A DNA stretch of 16,890 nt. Source: Bryobacterales bacterium (GTDB lineage: Bacteria; Acidobacteriota; Terriglobia; Bryobacterales; Bryobacteraceae). This document shows positions 6,829 through 14,747 of the stretch, piece after piece (the first letter of the stretch is position 1; each line of letters begins with the position of its first letter). Both the position numbers and the translations under genes were made by a program. The notes beneath the pieces were generated by a model. The model worked only from the letters and a program-made list of their open reading frames with translations, made no database searches and was not told the DNA's origin. The stretch is from the NCBI GenBank assembly GCA_016789785.1, contig JAEUQE010000203.1, positions 1-16,890 on the forward strand. Direction: 5' to 3'.

Positions 6829-7702
6829 CTGGCGTCCCTCCAGTGAGGCTCTCTACAGACCTTTCCAAAGTCGTCAGGTGGACCTTCGACGGAACCAATC
6901 GAGCCGCCCCACCAATTTGTTCGAACCGCACGACGAACCAAGCTATGTCGCAGTTCGATACATCCTGAACCGTTTCCAGGCGTCCAAGGAATGCGAATAG
7001 CCCTTCGTCGACGACGACCGCCATTTTTTTCCCCCACCGCCGGAGAGAAGGGACTTTAGTCTGCAGCTGCGGCATCAGACGTTTCGGGCCGCTGCTCCTG
7101 TCATCCGGTCGGCGATTGCCAACTGGGAACGGGATCATGTCACCGGAATGCTCCCTAATCGATGCGAACTCGGCGCCCATGCTCCGACCGGAAAAATACA
7201 CGGCCTGTATCTCGAGAGCACACCATTCGAAGGAATGTCGAGACGGGTGTACGAGTACATGATCGATCCGCCCGACATCCTCGTATTCTGGGACAGAACT
7301 CGCTTCTGGCCCGTGTGTTCGCTGCAGAAAACCTATTTCTTTCGCTAATAGCGGTTCCGGGTGTCCCAGGACCGTCTCCCCAATCCAACCAAAAATCACT
7401 TGATTCTCATAGAAGCGCTTGGGACAAACAGCTCGAAGGCTACCCGCCGAACCCGGTGCGACTTCCACTATGGTACTTCCGCGGACTCGTTGGTATTCTC
7501 GAATTGAGCAAACGCCGCTTTCCTTGTTACAAGGAGTGCGGTTCCCGTCCTTGCTTTGAAAAGGACAGGCCGGTCGGTCACTGCCCCGGAACGGCTGAGA
7601 CGCAAGGAATGCTCGACGTTCCTGCGGCATCTCGGTGAACAATTCGCCGAACCATTCGCCGATACCGCTTCGCGATTGTACTTGCTGTTTTCGATTCCGC
7701 AT
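6767..7702 (-). CDS. NotI-family Type II restriction endonuclease
   Basis: A 311-residue protein recognised by the NotI-family pattern. An N-terminal 'GIGEWFGELF' helix is followed by four cysteines in order: C46 in CPF, C58, C65 in GVCSI and C93 in CPKRF. These match the four-Cys iron site of NotI. A PD-(D/E)xK variant core follows, with D147 in IDHVL and E164-x-Q166 in ALEIQAVYFSG; NotI has the same LEIQ-x3-F-x-G signature. It would cut unmethylated DNA at a specific, probably long, site. It is shorter than NotI (about 380 residues, from memory), mainly at the C-terminus. It is convergent with the adenine methyltransferase, ending inside it (stop 6767-6769). ATG 7702 gives the expected short N-terminus, but no strong Shine-Dalgarno precedes it. 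The start lies 55 bases after the tRNA 3' end on the same strand. The sequence specificity is unknown. Confidence 0.88.
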   Translation of the reverse strand: MRNRKQQVQSRSGIGEWFGELFTEMPQERRAFLASQPFRGSDRPACPFQSKDGNRTPCNKESGVCSIREYQRVRGSTIVEVAPGSAGSLRAVCPKRFYENQVIFGWIGETVLGHPEPLLAKEIGFLQRTHGPEASSVPEYEDVGRIDHVLVHPSRHSFEWCALEIQAVYFSGRSMGAEFASIREHSGDMIPFPVGNRRPDDRSSGPKRLMPQLQTKVPSLRRWGKKMAVVVDEGLFAFLGRLETVQDVSNCDIAWFVVRFEQIGGAARLVPSKVHLTTLERSVESLTGGTPVTKEQFEARIREKLVPPSTA

Positions 7703-7756
7703 CTGCCAGAACTGTTCTTAAGCACTTGCCGACACTCAATCAGCAAGCTGAAGAAG

Positions 7757-7833
7757 TGGCGCGCCCGGAGAGACTCGAACTCCCGACCTGATGGTTCGAA
7801 GCCATCCGCTCTATCCGGCTGAGCTACGGGCGC
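7757..7833 (-). tRNA. tRNA-Arg (anticodon TCG), CCA encoded
   Basis: On the minus strand the acceptor arms GCGCCCG and CGGGCGC pair perfectly. The D arm GCTC/GAGC, anticodon arm GATGG-CTTCGAA-CCATC, five-base variable loop AGGTC and T arm GGGAG-TTCGAGT-CTCTC all fold as a canonical cloverleaf of 74 bases, followed by an encoded CCA (7757-7759). The seven-base anticodon loop places TCG at positions 34-36, so it reads CGN arginine codons. It lies between the RND pump and the restriction gene, all on the minus strand, and its 3' end faces the low-GC island, a common place for acquired genes. Confidence 0.97.
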
Positions 7834-7841
7834 GTATCCTC

Positions 7842-7869
7842 ATTATACGAGTCTTCGAGAATTCCTCAA
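7842..7869 (-). promoter_or_regulatory. Promoter of the tRNA-Arg gene
   Basis: On the minus strand TTGAGG (7864-7869) and a perfect TATAAT (7842-7847) are separated by 16 bases, and the -10 ends 8 bases before the mature tRNA 5' end, so the transcript would begin within a base or two of the tRNA. The -35 overlaps the stop codon of the RND pump gene (7866-7868). This is the clearest sigma70-type promoter in the window and could also supply transcription to the restriction gene downstream. Confidence 0.75.
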
Positions 7870-10800
7870 TCCCCGAGTGCACCCGCAGTCCCCGGCTCGC
7901 CCTGCGCCGCGGTCTTGCGCCCCGATACCCACGCCCCGAGATCGTCGAACAGCGAGTAGGCAACCGGCGTCACAATCAACGTCAGCAACAACGACAGGCT
8001 TTGTCCTCCGATCACGACAATCGCGATCGAGCGGCGTTCTTCCGCGCCCGGCCCGTTGCCCAACGCGAGCGGCAACATGCCCGCGACCAGCGTCAGCGTG
8101 GTCATCAGAATCGGACGCAGCCGGTCGCGATTGGCCTGCATGATCGCATCCAGCCGCGACATCCCTTCGCGCCGCAGGTTGTTCGTGTGATCGATCTGAA
8201 GAATCGAGTTCTTCTTCACAACACCGAACAGCACCAGGATGCCCAGCGCCGAATACAGATTCAACGTATCGCGGAAGAACCACAGCGACAGGAATCCGAA
8301 AGGTACCGCCAGCGGCAGACTCAACAGAATCGTCACCGGATGCACAAGACTCTCGAACTGCGACGCGAGGATCATGTACATGAACGCGATCGAAAGCAGG
8401 AACGCCAGCAGAAACTCGCCGAAGGTCCGTTCGAACTCCCGCCCGCGTCCGATCACCGTGGTTGAGTATGCCGTTGGCATGTTCAACTCCGTCGCGGCTT
8501 TCTGCATTTCCTCCAGACGGTCCGCCAGCGCGAAGCCCGGTGCGATGTTCGCCCGTATGCCGACCTGACGCTGCCGGTCGAGACTCTCGATGCGATACGC
8601 CGTCATCCCCTCGCGCATCCGCATGAGATTATCGAGCCGCACCATTTGGCCGCCGCGCGTCTGCACGTAGAGCTTCGAGACCGCGCTCGCGTCCTGACGG
8701 TCGACGCCTGTCAGCCGCACCTCGACATCATAGTCCTCCGCGAGCCGGTCATCGCGGAATCTCGACACTTCGTCATCGCCGCCCACCATGATCCGAAGAC
8801 TGCTCGCGATGTCCGATGCATCCACGCCCAAGTCCGCGGCGCGGTCGCGATCAATGAGTACGCGGAGTTCCGGCTTGGTAAGGCGCATCGTCGTGTCCAC
8901 GTCCACCATGCCGGGAATCTGCATCGTCTTGCGCCGCAACTCCTCGCTGTAGCGATTGAGTGCTTCGAGTTCCGGTCCACGAATCGAGAAGTCAATATCT
9001 ACCGGCGCCGAACCCTGGCTGATCGATTGCGAGTTGCGGACCTGCACCCGAAGATCCTTGAACTGTTTCAAGCTTGCACGGATCGCCTGCATCACATCGC
9101 GCTGCGAGTAGATGCCCTGAAACGCCTCCATCGGCTTGCCTTCCACTGTCTTCTGCCACAAGCGCGGCAGCGAAAACACGCGCTCCTCAATGGGCTGAAT
9201 GCGAATGAAGAGCTGAGCGTTGTTCACGGCGCCGAGATAGCTCGCGCCCATGGTCGCAAGCACATGCTCGATGCCAGGCAGCGTGCGGATCTCGGCCTCC
9301 ACGCGGCGCGCAACTGCATCCATCGACGCGAGCGTGGCGCCTTCGGGCGCGCTCACCGACATCTCGAACTCACCTTCGTCCACGTTCGTCGGAATGTACT
9401 CCTGGCGCACCATCTTGTAGAGCGGAACGTTCGACGCGATGACCACGATCGCGCACATCGCCACTGTCACGCGATGCCGCATCGCCCAGGCGAGCATCGC
9501 CGTGTAGACGCGATCGACCCATGCGTAGAAGCCTTTTCGCGAATCGTGATGCTCAGACTTGGCCAGCGCCTTCAGCATGCGCGAACTCATCATCGGAGTG
9601 AGGCTGAAGCTCACCAGCAGCGATACGAGAATGGCGGCTGCCGAGGTCACGCCGAAGCTGTAGAGAAAGCGCCCGGAGATGCTGCTCATGAACGACACGG
9701 GCAGAAAGATCACCACCAGACTCAGCGTCGTCGCCATCACCGCGAGCCCGATATCGCGTGTCGCGAGCACCGCCGCTTGCAGGGCCGGCAGTTTCTTCTC
9801 TTCGATGAAACGGAAGATGTTCTCGAGCACGACAATCGCATCGTCAATCACCACGCCGACCATCAGCACCAGCGCCAGCATCGTAATGTTGTTCAGCGTG
9901 AATCCGAAGATGCGCATCACGCCGAAGGTCGCAATGATCGACGCGGGAATCGCCACGGAAGCAATCGCGGTCGACCGCCAGTCCTTCATGAACAACAGCA
10001 CCACCAGCGACGCGAGAATGCTGCCCAGGATCAAGTGAAGCTGCACCTCATGAAACGCCGCTTCGATGTAGCGTGATTGATCCTGAACGATATCGAGATT
10101 CACGCCGGGAGGCAGCAACTGCTGAATGCGCGGGAGCCGCCCCTTGATGTTGTTGATCACTTCGATCGTGTTCGCGCCGGATTGACGCCGCACCTGAATC
10201 GCGACACCGGGCTTACCGTCGTATCGGGCCGCCGTACGTTGCTCTTTGTGCCCATCTTCGGCGTAACCGATATCGCGCACGCGCACCGGTGTGTTGCCAA
10301 TGGTCGCGACTACCAGATCGTTGAAGAGCCTGGGATCCGGAAACCGGCCCAGCGTCCGCAGTACCAGCTCGCGAGCGCCCTCATCCACGCGCCCGCCAGG
10401 GATCTCCGCGTTCTGCCTGGCAACCGCATCGCGCACTCGCAAAATCGGGATCTTGTAAGCGGCAAGCCTGTTCGCATCCACCCACACGTTGATCGCGCGG
10501 CGCTGGCCTCCAATGAGAGTCACTTGTCCGACGCCGCCGAGTGACTCGATGGAGTCCTTCACCTCGCGGTCGGCCAACTCGTACAACTCGCGCGGAGTCT
10601 TGTCGCCCGACAGCACCATGCTCACGATCGGCGATGCCTCCGCATCCAGCTTGCGGATCAGCGGCGGCTTGGCATCGCGAGGCAACAGGCTGATCACCGT
10701 GGCGACGGCATCACGCACGTCTTGCGCGGCAACGTCGATATTGCGTTTCAGCGCGAAGGTGATGTTGACGATGGACTGGCTTTCGGTGGACGTGGACCGG

Positions 10801-11042
10801 ATGTTCTCGATGCCTTCCACGGTCGCCACCGCGTCTTCGATGCGTCTGGTAATGGTGCTTTCGATCTCTTCCGGGGATGCGCCCGGCAGCACCGTGCGAA
10901 CACTGACGATGGGCAGATCGACATCGGGAAAACGATCAATGCCCAATCTCGTGTAGGAGACACCACCCACGACAACCAGCGCCATGATCAGCATCACGGC
11001 GAATACGGGGCGCTCCACGCAGATCTCAGCGAGTTTCTGCAT
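7866..11042 (-). CDS. RND efflux pump, inner-membrane permease subunit
   Basis: A 1058-residue AcrB/MexB-type transporter that would export hydrophobic or amphiphilic compounds using the proton gradient, as a trimer in the inner membrane. Visible features are the N-terminal TM1 (MQKLAEICVERPVFAVMLIM), the long periplasmic loop, the TM4 proton-relay pair Asp400-Asp401 in GVVIDDAIVVLENI, the second periplasmic half starting after the TM7-like segment, and the TM10-11 region FGVVKKNSILQIDH with the conserved lysine. The length is normal. It follows its adaptor without a gap: the adaptor TAG is directly followed by this ATG, so translation is coupled. No outer-membrane TolC-type gene lies in the window. 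The substrate is unknown; the DD relay fits the HAE1 drug/solvent group better than heavy-metal pumps. Confidence 0.95.
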   Translation of the reverse strand: MQKLAEICVERPVFAVMLIMALVVVGGVSYTRLGIDRFPDVDLPIVSVRTVLPGASPEEIESTITRRIEDAVATVEGIENIRSTSTESQSIVNITFALKRNIDVAAQDVRDAVATVISLLPRDAKPPLIRKLDAEASPIVSMVLSGDKTPRELYELADREVKDSIESLGGVGQVTLIGGQRRAINVWVDANRLAAYKIPILRVRDAVARQNAEIPGGRVDEGARELVLRTLGRFPDPRLFNDLVVATIGNTPVRVRDIGYAEDGHKEQRTAARYDGKPGVAIQVRRQSGANTIEVINNIKGRLPRIQQLLPPGVNLDIVQDQSRYIEAAFHEVQLHLILGSILASLVVLLFMKDWRSTAIASVAIPASIIATFGVMRIFGFTLNNITMLALVLMVGVVIDDAIVVLENIFRFIEEKKLPALQAAVLATRDIGLAVMATTLSLVVIFLPVSFMSSISGRFLYSFGVTSAAAILVSLLVSFSLTPMMSSRMLKALAKSEHHDSRKGFYAWVDRVYTAMLAWAMRHRVTVAMCAIVVIASNVPLYKMVRQEYIPTNVDEGEFEMSVSAPEGATLASMDAVARRVEAEIRTLPGIEHVLATMGASYLGAVNNAQLFIRIQPIEERVFSLPRLWQKTVEGKPMEAFQGIYSQRDVMQAIRASLKQFKDLRVQVRNSQSISQGSAPVDIDFSIRGPELEALNRYSEELRRKTMQIPGMVDVDTTMRLTKPELRVLIDRDRAADLGVDASDIASSLRIMVGGDDEVSRFRDDRLAEDYDVEVRLTGVDRQDASAVSKLYVQTRGGQMVRLDNLMRMREGMTAYRIESLDRQRQVGIRANIAPGFALADRLEEMQKAATELNMPTAYSTTVIGRGREFERTFGEFLLAFLLSIAFMYMILASQFESLVHPVTILLSLPLAVPFGFLSLWFFRDTLNLYSALGILVLFGVVKKNSILQIDHTNNLRREGMSRLDAIMQANRDRLRPILMTTLTLVAGMLPLALGNGPGAEERRSIAIVVIGGQSLSLLLTLIVTPVAYSLFDDLGAWVSGRKTAAQGEPGTAGALGD

Positions 11043-12248
11043 CTAGCGCTCCACCTGAACGCGCTGTCCGGCAACGAAACGGTCGGAAGGATTCACCACA
11101 ACGCTCTCGCCTTCCTGCAGACCGTCCACAATCACCACGCGTCTATCGCCCAGTTTTCGTCCGAGCTTCACAATTCGCTCCGCGAGCGCACCGCCGGTGA
11201 CGATGAAAGCACGCTCGACACCCGCGAAGCTCAGCACCGAGTTCTGCGGCACGGCGAGACCCCTGGCGTTCGGATCCACCGTAATGGTCGCTTCCACAAA
11301 GGCCCCTGCCTTCAATCGCGCATCTTCGTTTGGCATCTCGCCTTCAATGACCAGTGAGCGGTTCTGCGCCTCCATGGCTGGACTCAGACGCATCACTCGT
11401 CCCGGCCGTGGAAACTCCTGACCTTCCAGCACCAGGTCGATCCGCTGGCCCGCGCGCACCTTGAACGCCTGCCGCTCCGGCACCTGCAATCGCACACGCA
11501 ACGGATGCCATCGAACCAGCACGGCCACCGGCGAATTCACCGCGAGGAACTCGCCGAGTGTCGCGATGCGCTGGGTAATGGCCCCGCGAAACGGCGCGCG
11601 AATCACGGTATCGGAGAGTTGCTGCCTGGCGAGCGCGACCTCCGTGCGGCGCTGCAGGATCTCGGCCTTCGTGCGGATCACTTCTTCTACCGCGGCCTGA
11701 TGACGGGCTTCCGCCGCCTGGAGGGCGACAAGTGATTTCTGGTAGTCAACATTTGATGCAATGCCTTGTTTGAAGAGCGCCGCGACGTTCTGTCCGATGA
11801 GCGTCGCTTCCTTGAGCGAAGCCGCCGCCTGCCGCACGATGGCCGTGTTGGCGGGAGAAATATCATCGCTGCCGTTCGGCCCAAGCCCCAGGCGGGCACG
11901 CGATTGCTCAACCGCCGCCTCCATCTGGCGCAATTTCAGATCGTAGTCTTCCTTCTCCAACTCCCCGATGATGTCGCCTGCTTCTACGCGGCTGCCAAGA
12001 TCCACGTTGAGCCTTGCCACTCTTCCTGCCACCTTCACTCGTAGCGTGGCCTGGTCCTCCGCGATGAGTTCGCCTGTGGCCGCGATAATCTCGGGGATCG
12101 TCTCCGTTGCAAGCAGAACGGTCCGCACGGAAGCTGTTTTCGCCGGTTCCGTTGCGTTGACGGTTGAGCTGGAGTAAGGCCCACTGCACGAGCATAAGAG
12201 AAGGCCCAGAACTGCGGGAAGAAGGCGCATCGCTGAATAGGCGACCAT
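11043..12248 (-). CDS. RND efflux periplasmic adaptor (membrane fusion) lipoprotein
   Basis: A 401-residue HlyD/AcrA-type adaptor that bridges the inner-membrane pump to an outer-membrane channel. The signal region LLPAVLGLLLCSCSG ends in the lipobox L-C-S-C, so it is likely lipid-anchored. Next come a lipoyl half-motif (VAGRVARLNVDLGSRVEAGDIIGEL), a helical hairpin of about 100 residues rich in Ala, Gln and Glu, the second lipoyl half (DTVIRAPFRGAITQR), then the beta-barrel and membrane-proximal domains. The first ATG (12248) and one six codons later (12230, MRLLPA) are both possible starts; neither has a clear Shine-Dalgarno, and the second gives a more typical lipoprotein signal. It is co-transcribed with the pump. 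An orphan TolC partner elsewhere is expected. Confidence 0.93.
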   Translation of the reverse strand: MVAYSAMRLLPAVLGLLLCSCSGPYSSSTVNATEPAKTASVRTVLLATETIPEIIAATGELIAEDQATLRVKVAGRVARLNVDLGSRVEAGDIIGELEKEDYDLKLRQMEAAVEQSRARLGLGPNGSDDISPANTAIVRQAAASLKEATLIGQNVAALFKQGIASNVDYQKSLVALQAAEARHQAAVEEVIRTKAEILQRRTEVALARQQLSDTVIRAPFRGAITQRIATLGEFLAVNSPVAVLVRWHPLRVRLQVPERQAFKVRAGQRIDLVLEGQEFPRPGRVMRLSPAMEAQNRSLVIEGEMPNEDARLKAGAFVEATITVDPNARGLAVPQNSVLSFAGVERAFIVTGGALAERIVKLGRKLGDRRVVIVDGLQEGESVVVNPSDRFVAGQRVQVER

Positions 12249-12290
12249 TCTCTCACATGCGTTACGGAAAGCGGGTCAGAGAGCCGGCGA

Positions 12291-12327
12291 AGAAAAAAGG
12301 CCGGCGCTTGTTTCCAAGCCCCGGCCT
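12291..12327 (-). terminator. Rho-independent terminator of hppA
   Basis: On the minus strand an AGGCCGG/CCGGCCT stem (7 bp) continues, after a single C/C-type mismatch, into a GCTTG/CAAGC stem (5 bp) closed by a four-base loop, and is followed by a run of at least five T (12293-12297 complement). It begins 23 bases after the hppA stop. The same T-run lies just upstream of the RND operon, so it also separates the two transcription units. Confidence 0.9.
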
Positions 12328-12349
12328 GCACGAAAGGAGATTTCAGGCG

Positions 12350-14554
12350 CTAGATAAACAGCGGTGCAGCCACCAGCGTGATCGTGCTGAGCAGCTTGAT
12401 CAACACGTGGATGGATGGACCGGCGGTGTCCTTGAACGGATCGCCCACCGTATCGCCGACGACGCTCGCTTTGTGTGCATCGGAGCGTTTGCCGCCGTAC
12501 ACGCCGGTTTCAATGTACTTCTTCGCGTTGTCCCACGCGCCGCCACTGTTGTTCATCAGCAACGCGAGCAGAATACCGCTGATGGTGCCGACCATGAGGA
12601 ATGCGGCGACGGACGATGCGCCAACCGGAGTGGTGTCGTGCGCTGTGGAGAAATTGCGGAAGATGACACCCACCAGCACTGGTGAGACCACGGGCAGAAT
12701 GCCGGGCAGCACCATTGCTTTGAGCGCACCCTTCGTCACGATATCGACGCAAGTGCCGTAGTCAGGATCCGAAGTGCCCTGCATGATGCCCGGGTTGGCC
12801 TTGAATTGACGGCGCACTTCTTCGATGACGGTTTGCGCCGCCTTTCCGACCGCGCGAATCGCCAGTGAACTGAACAGGAACACGAGCATTGCGCCCAAAA
12901 GCGCGCCGACGAAAACCGGCACTTGGCCGATGTCAACGCTGAACTTGATATTGCGGAGCGCGTCCTCGGGCGCCATGTTCTGCATTTTGCCCAACGCGAT
13001 CTTCACTTCATCAATGTAGGCGGAGAACAGCAGGAACGCGGCCAATGCGGCGGAACCGATCGCATAGCCCTTGGTGAGAGCTTTGGTCGTGTTGCCGACC
13101 GAGTCCAGACGGTCCGTGCGCTCACGAATCTCTTCCGGTTGCTTCGACATCTCGATGATGCCGCCGGCATTGTCGGTGATCGGTCCGAAGGTGTCCATCG
13201 CCAGGATGTACGCCGCGGTGGAGAGCATGCCCATGGTTGCGATCGCGGTGCCATAGAGACCCGCTGCTTCAACGGACACTCCAGGAAGACCCGCTGCCGC
13301 ACCCAAATAGTACGAACCCATGATCGCCGCCGAAATCACGAGTACCGGAAGCGCCGTGCACTCCAGGCCAACTGCGAAACCGGTGATGATCGTCGTCGCC
13401 GGGCCGGTCTTGCAGCTTTCGGCGATTTCTCTCACAGGCCGATACTTGTACTCGGTGTAGTACTGAGTGATGTAAACAAACGCGAAGCTGGTGATGATGC
13501 CGACGACACCCGCCAGGAACAGCATCATGTTGCCTTGCAGCAGGATTTGCACGGCGGCGTAGAAGCCCGCCAGCGCGAGCGCGGTTGTGATGTAGTAGCC
13601 GCGGTTCAACGCGTTCATCGGGTCTTCATCTTCCTTGGTGCTGACCGTAAACACGCCGATGATCGAAGCGATCAATCCAAAAGCGCGCGCCAGCAACGGG
13701 AACATCACGCCCTTGATGCCGAACACCGGATACAGCGACACGCCGAGAATCATCGCGCCGATGTTCTCCGCCGCCGTCGACTCGAAGAGGTCCGCGCCGC
13801 GGCCCGCGCAATCGCCAACATTGTCGCCAACCAGGTCCGCGATCACCGCGGGGTTGCGAGGATCGTCTTCCGGAATGCCGGCTTCCACCTTGCCCACGAG
13901 ATCAGCGCCAACGTCCGCGGCCTTCGTATAGATACCGCCGCCCAACTGTGCAAACAGCGCAACAAAGCTGGCGCCGAAACCGAAAGCCACGATCTGTGTG
14001 GGAACTCCCTTCGGATCTTCCAGACCGCCGAACGCGTAGAACAGAATTCCTACTCCGAGCAGCGACAGGGCCACCACACTCAGTCCCGTTACCGCGCCCC
14101 CGCGGAGAGCGATCTGCAGTGCCTTATTCAGGCTGCTGCGAGCCGCCGAGGCCGTCCGGATATTCGTGCGGATGGAGACCCACATACCGCTGAAGCCAGC
14201 CAACAGTGAGCACGCCGCGCCCACGACAAACGAGATCGTCATTCGCGTGGCCAGTGTCATATCACCGGTGCCAACCGCGTATGCGGCGAATACCACAATG
14301 GCGGATACGATCGCGAGCGTGACGATGGTCTGGTTCTGGCGCCGCAGAAACGCTTCCGCGCCAGACTTGATGGCGTTGGAAATCTTCTGCATTGCCGGGG
14401 TTCCCGCATCCTGGCTGAGAACATATTTCGAAAAGAATGCGGCCACACCGAGAGAAAGCACGCTGATGCCAAGTGTGACCAAAAGATAAACCTGTCCGCT
14501 GTCGTCGGCTGCTTGTAGTAGCATCGCGAGAGCGGACATGCCGTGAACGTTCAT
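12350..14554 (-). CDS. hppA: Membrane-bound proton-pumping pyrophosphatase, K+-independent type
   Basis: A 734-residue integral membrane enzyme (about 16 helices) that hydrolyses pyrophosphate and pumps ions out of the cytoplasm. Diagnostic motifs are DVGADLVGKVE (residues 214-224), DNVGDCAGRGADLFE (244-258), and the C-terminal GDTVGDPFKDTAGPS. The GNTTKALTKG stretch has Lys491 and Thr494 at the two positions that in this family separate K+-independent H+ pumps (Lys, Thr) from K+-dependent ones (Ala, Gly), so K+-independent H+ transport is predicted. The start ATG 14554 is chosen over the upstream frame extension to 14656 because GAGGAGG sits 8 bases before it, one of the strongest ribosome sites in the window. 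Its pyrophosphate supply would come from biosynthesis. The gene is monocistronic: its own terminator follows and a divergent promoter region precedes. Confidence 0.97.
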   Translation of the reverse strand: MNVHGMSALAMLLQAADDSGQVYLLVTLGISVLSLGVAAFFSKYVLSQDAGTPAMQKISNAIKSGAEAFLRRQNQTIVTLAIVSAIVVFAAYAVGTGDMTLATRMTISFVVGAACSLLAGFSGMWVSIRTNIRTASAARSSLNKALQIALRGGAVTGLSVVALSLLGVGILFYAFGGLEDPKGVPTQIVAFGFGASFVALFAQLGGGIYTKAADVGADLVGKVEAGIPEDDPRNPAVIADLVGDNVGDCAGRGADLFESTAAENIGAMILGVSLYPVFGIKGVMFPLLARAFGLIASIIGVFTVSTKEDEDPMNALNRGYYITTALALAGFYAAVQILLQGNMMLFLAGVVGIITSFAFVYITQYYTEYKYRPVREIAESCKTGPATTIITGFAVGLECTALPVLVISAAIMGSYYLGAAAGLPGVSVEAAGLYGTAIATMGMLSTAAYILAMDTFGPITDNAGGIIEMSKQPEEIRERTDRLDSVGNTTKALTKGYAIGSAALAAFLLFSAYIDEVKIALGKMQNMAPEDALRNIKFSVDIGQVPVFVGALLGAMLVFLFSSLAIRAVGKAAQTVIEEVRRQFKANPGIMQGTSDPDYGTCVDIVTKGALKAMVLPGILPVVSPVLVGVIFRNFSTAHDTTPVGASSVAAFLMVGTISGILLALLMNNSGGAWDNAKKYIETGVYGGKRSDAHKASVVGDTVGDPFKDTAGPSIHVLIKLLSTITLVAAPLFI

Positions 14555-14603
14555 GTAGTGAACCTCCTCAAAGCGGGTGAAATGACTCAGGGGTTGCCAG
14601 AGA

Positions 14604-14630
14604 GCTTTCGCCCAATTGGCCCGCGAAAGC
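14604..14630 (-). other. Perfect 8-bp hairpin in the hppA leader
   Basis: GCTTTCGC and its exact complement GCGAAAGC are separated by 11 bases that contain the palindrome CCAATTGG, about 50 bases upstream of the hppA start. No T-run follows on either strand, so it is not a simple terminator. In RNA it would be a stable stem in a leader that could be about 150 bases long, which leaves room for a regulatory element. I do not recognise a known riboswitch class. Confidence 0.5.
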
Positions 14631-14710
14631 CTTCCCGAACTCGTTTGCGCACCCAACGAAACGCAACCACTTCAGCCGGGAAGATCCACTTTACGGGCGG
14701 GATTTCGTTT

Positions 14711-14747
14711 TACGATACCGGGACTACGATGATCATGATTACGATAC
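14711..14747. repeat. Three TACGAT repeats, two in identical 9-mers
   Basis: TACGAT occurs at 14711, 14725 and 14740 (spacings 14 and 15), and the first and third are embedded in the identical 9-mer TTACGATAC (14710-14718 and 14739-14747). The even spacing near one and a half helical turns suggests either a regulator binding cluster or overlapping -10-like elements (TACGAT matches TATAAT at four of six). Chance is possible at this length. Confidence 0.4.

Noticed and set aside
5424..7756. The island as an integrative element with the HTH gene as a true excisionase
   Set aside because: No integrase, no flanking direct repeat and no other mobile gene is visible; the HTH gene is coupled to a methyltransferase.
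7791..8465. A plus-strand frame beginning inside the tRNA
   Set aside because: It starts within the tRNA-Arg gene and runs antisense to the RND pump; its Arg/Gln/His-rich product is a shadow.
8646..10076. A 476-residue plus-strand frame inside the RND pump gene
   Set aside because: It is antisense to an unambiguous AcrB-type coding sequence and is an Arg/His-rich low-complexity product.
12923..14209. A 428-residue plus-strand frame inside hppA
   Set aside because: It is antisense to all the diagnostic pyrophosphatase motifs and has no domain of its own.
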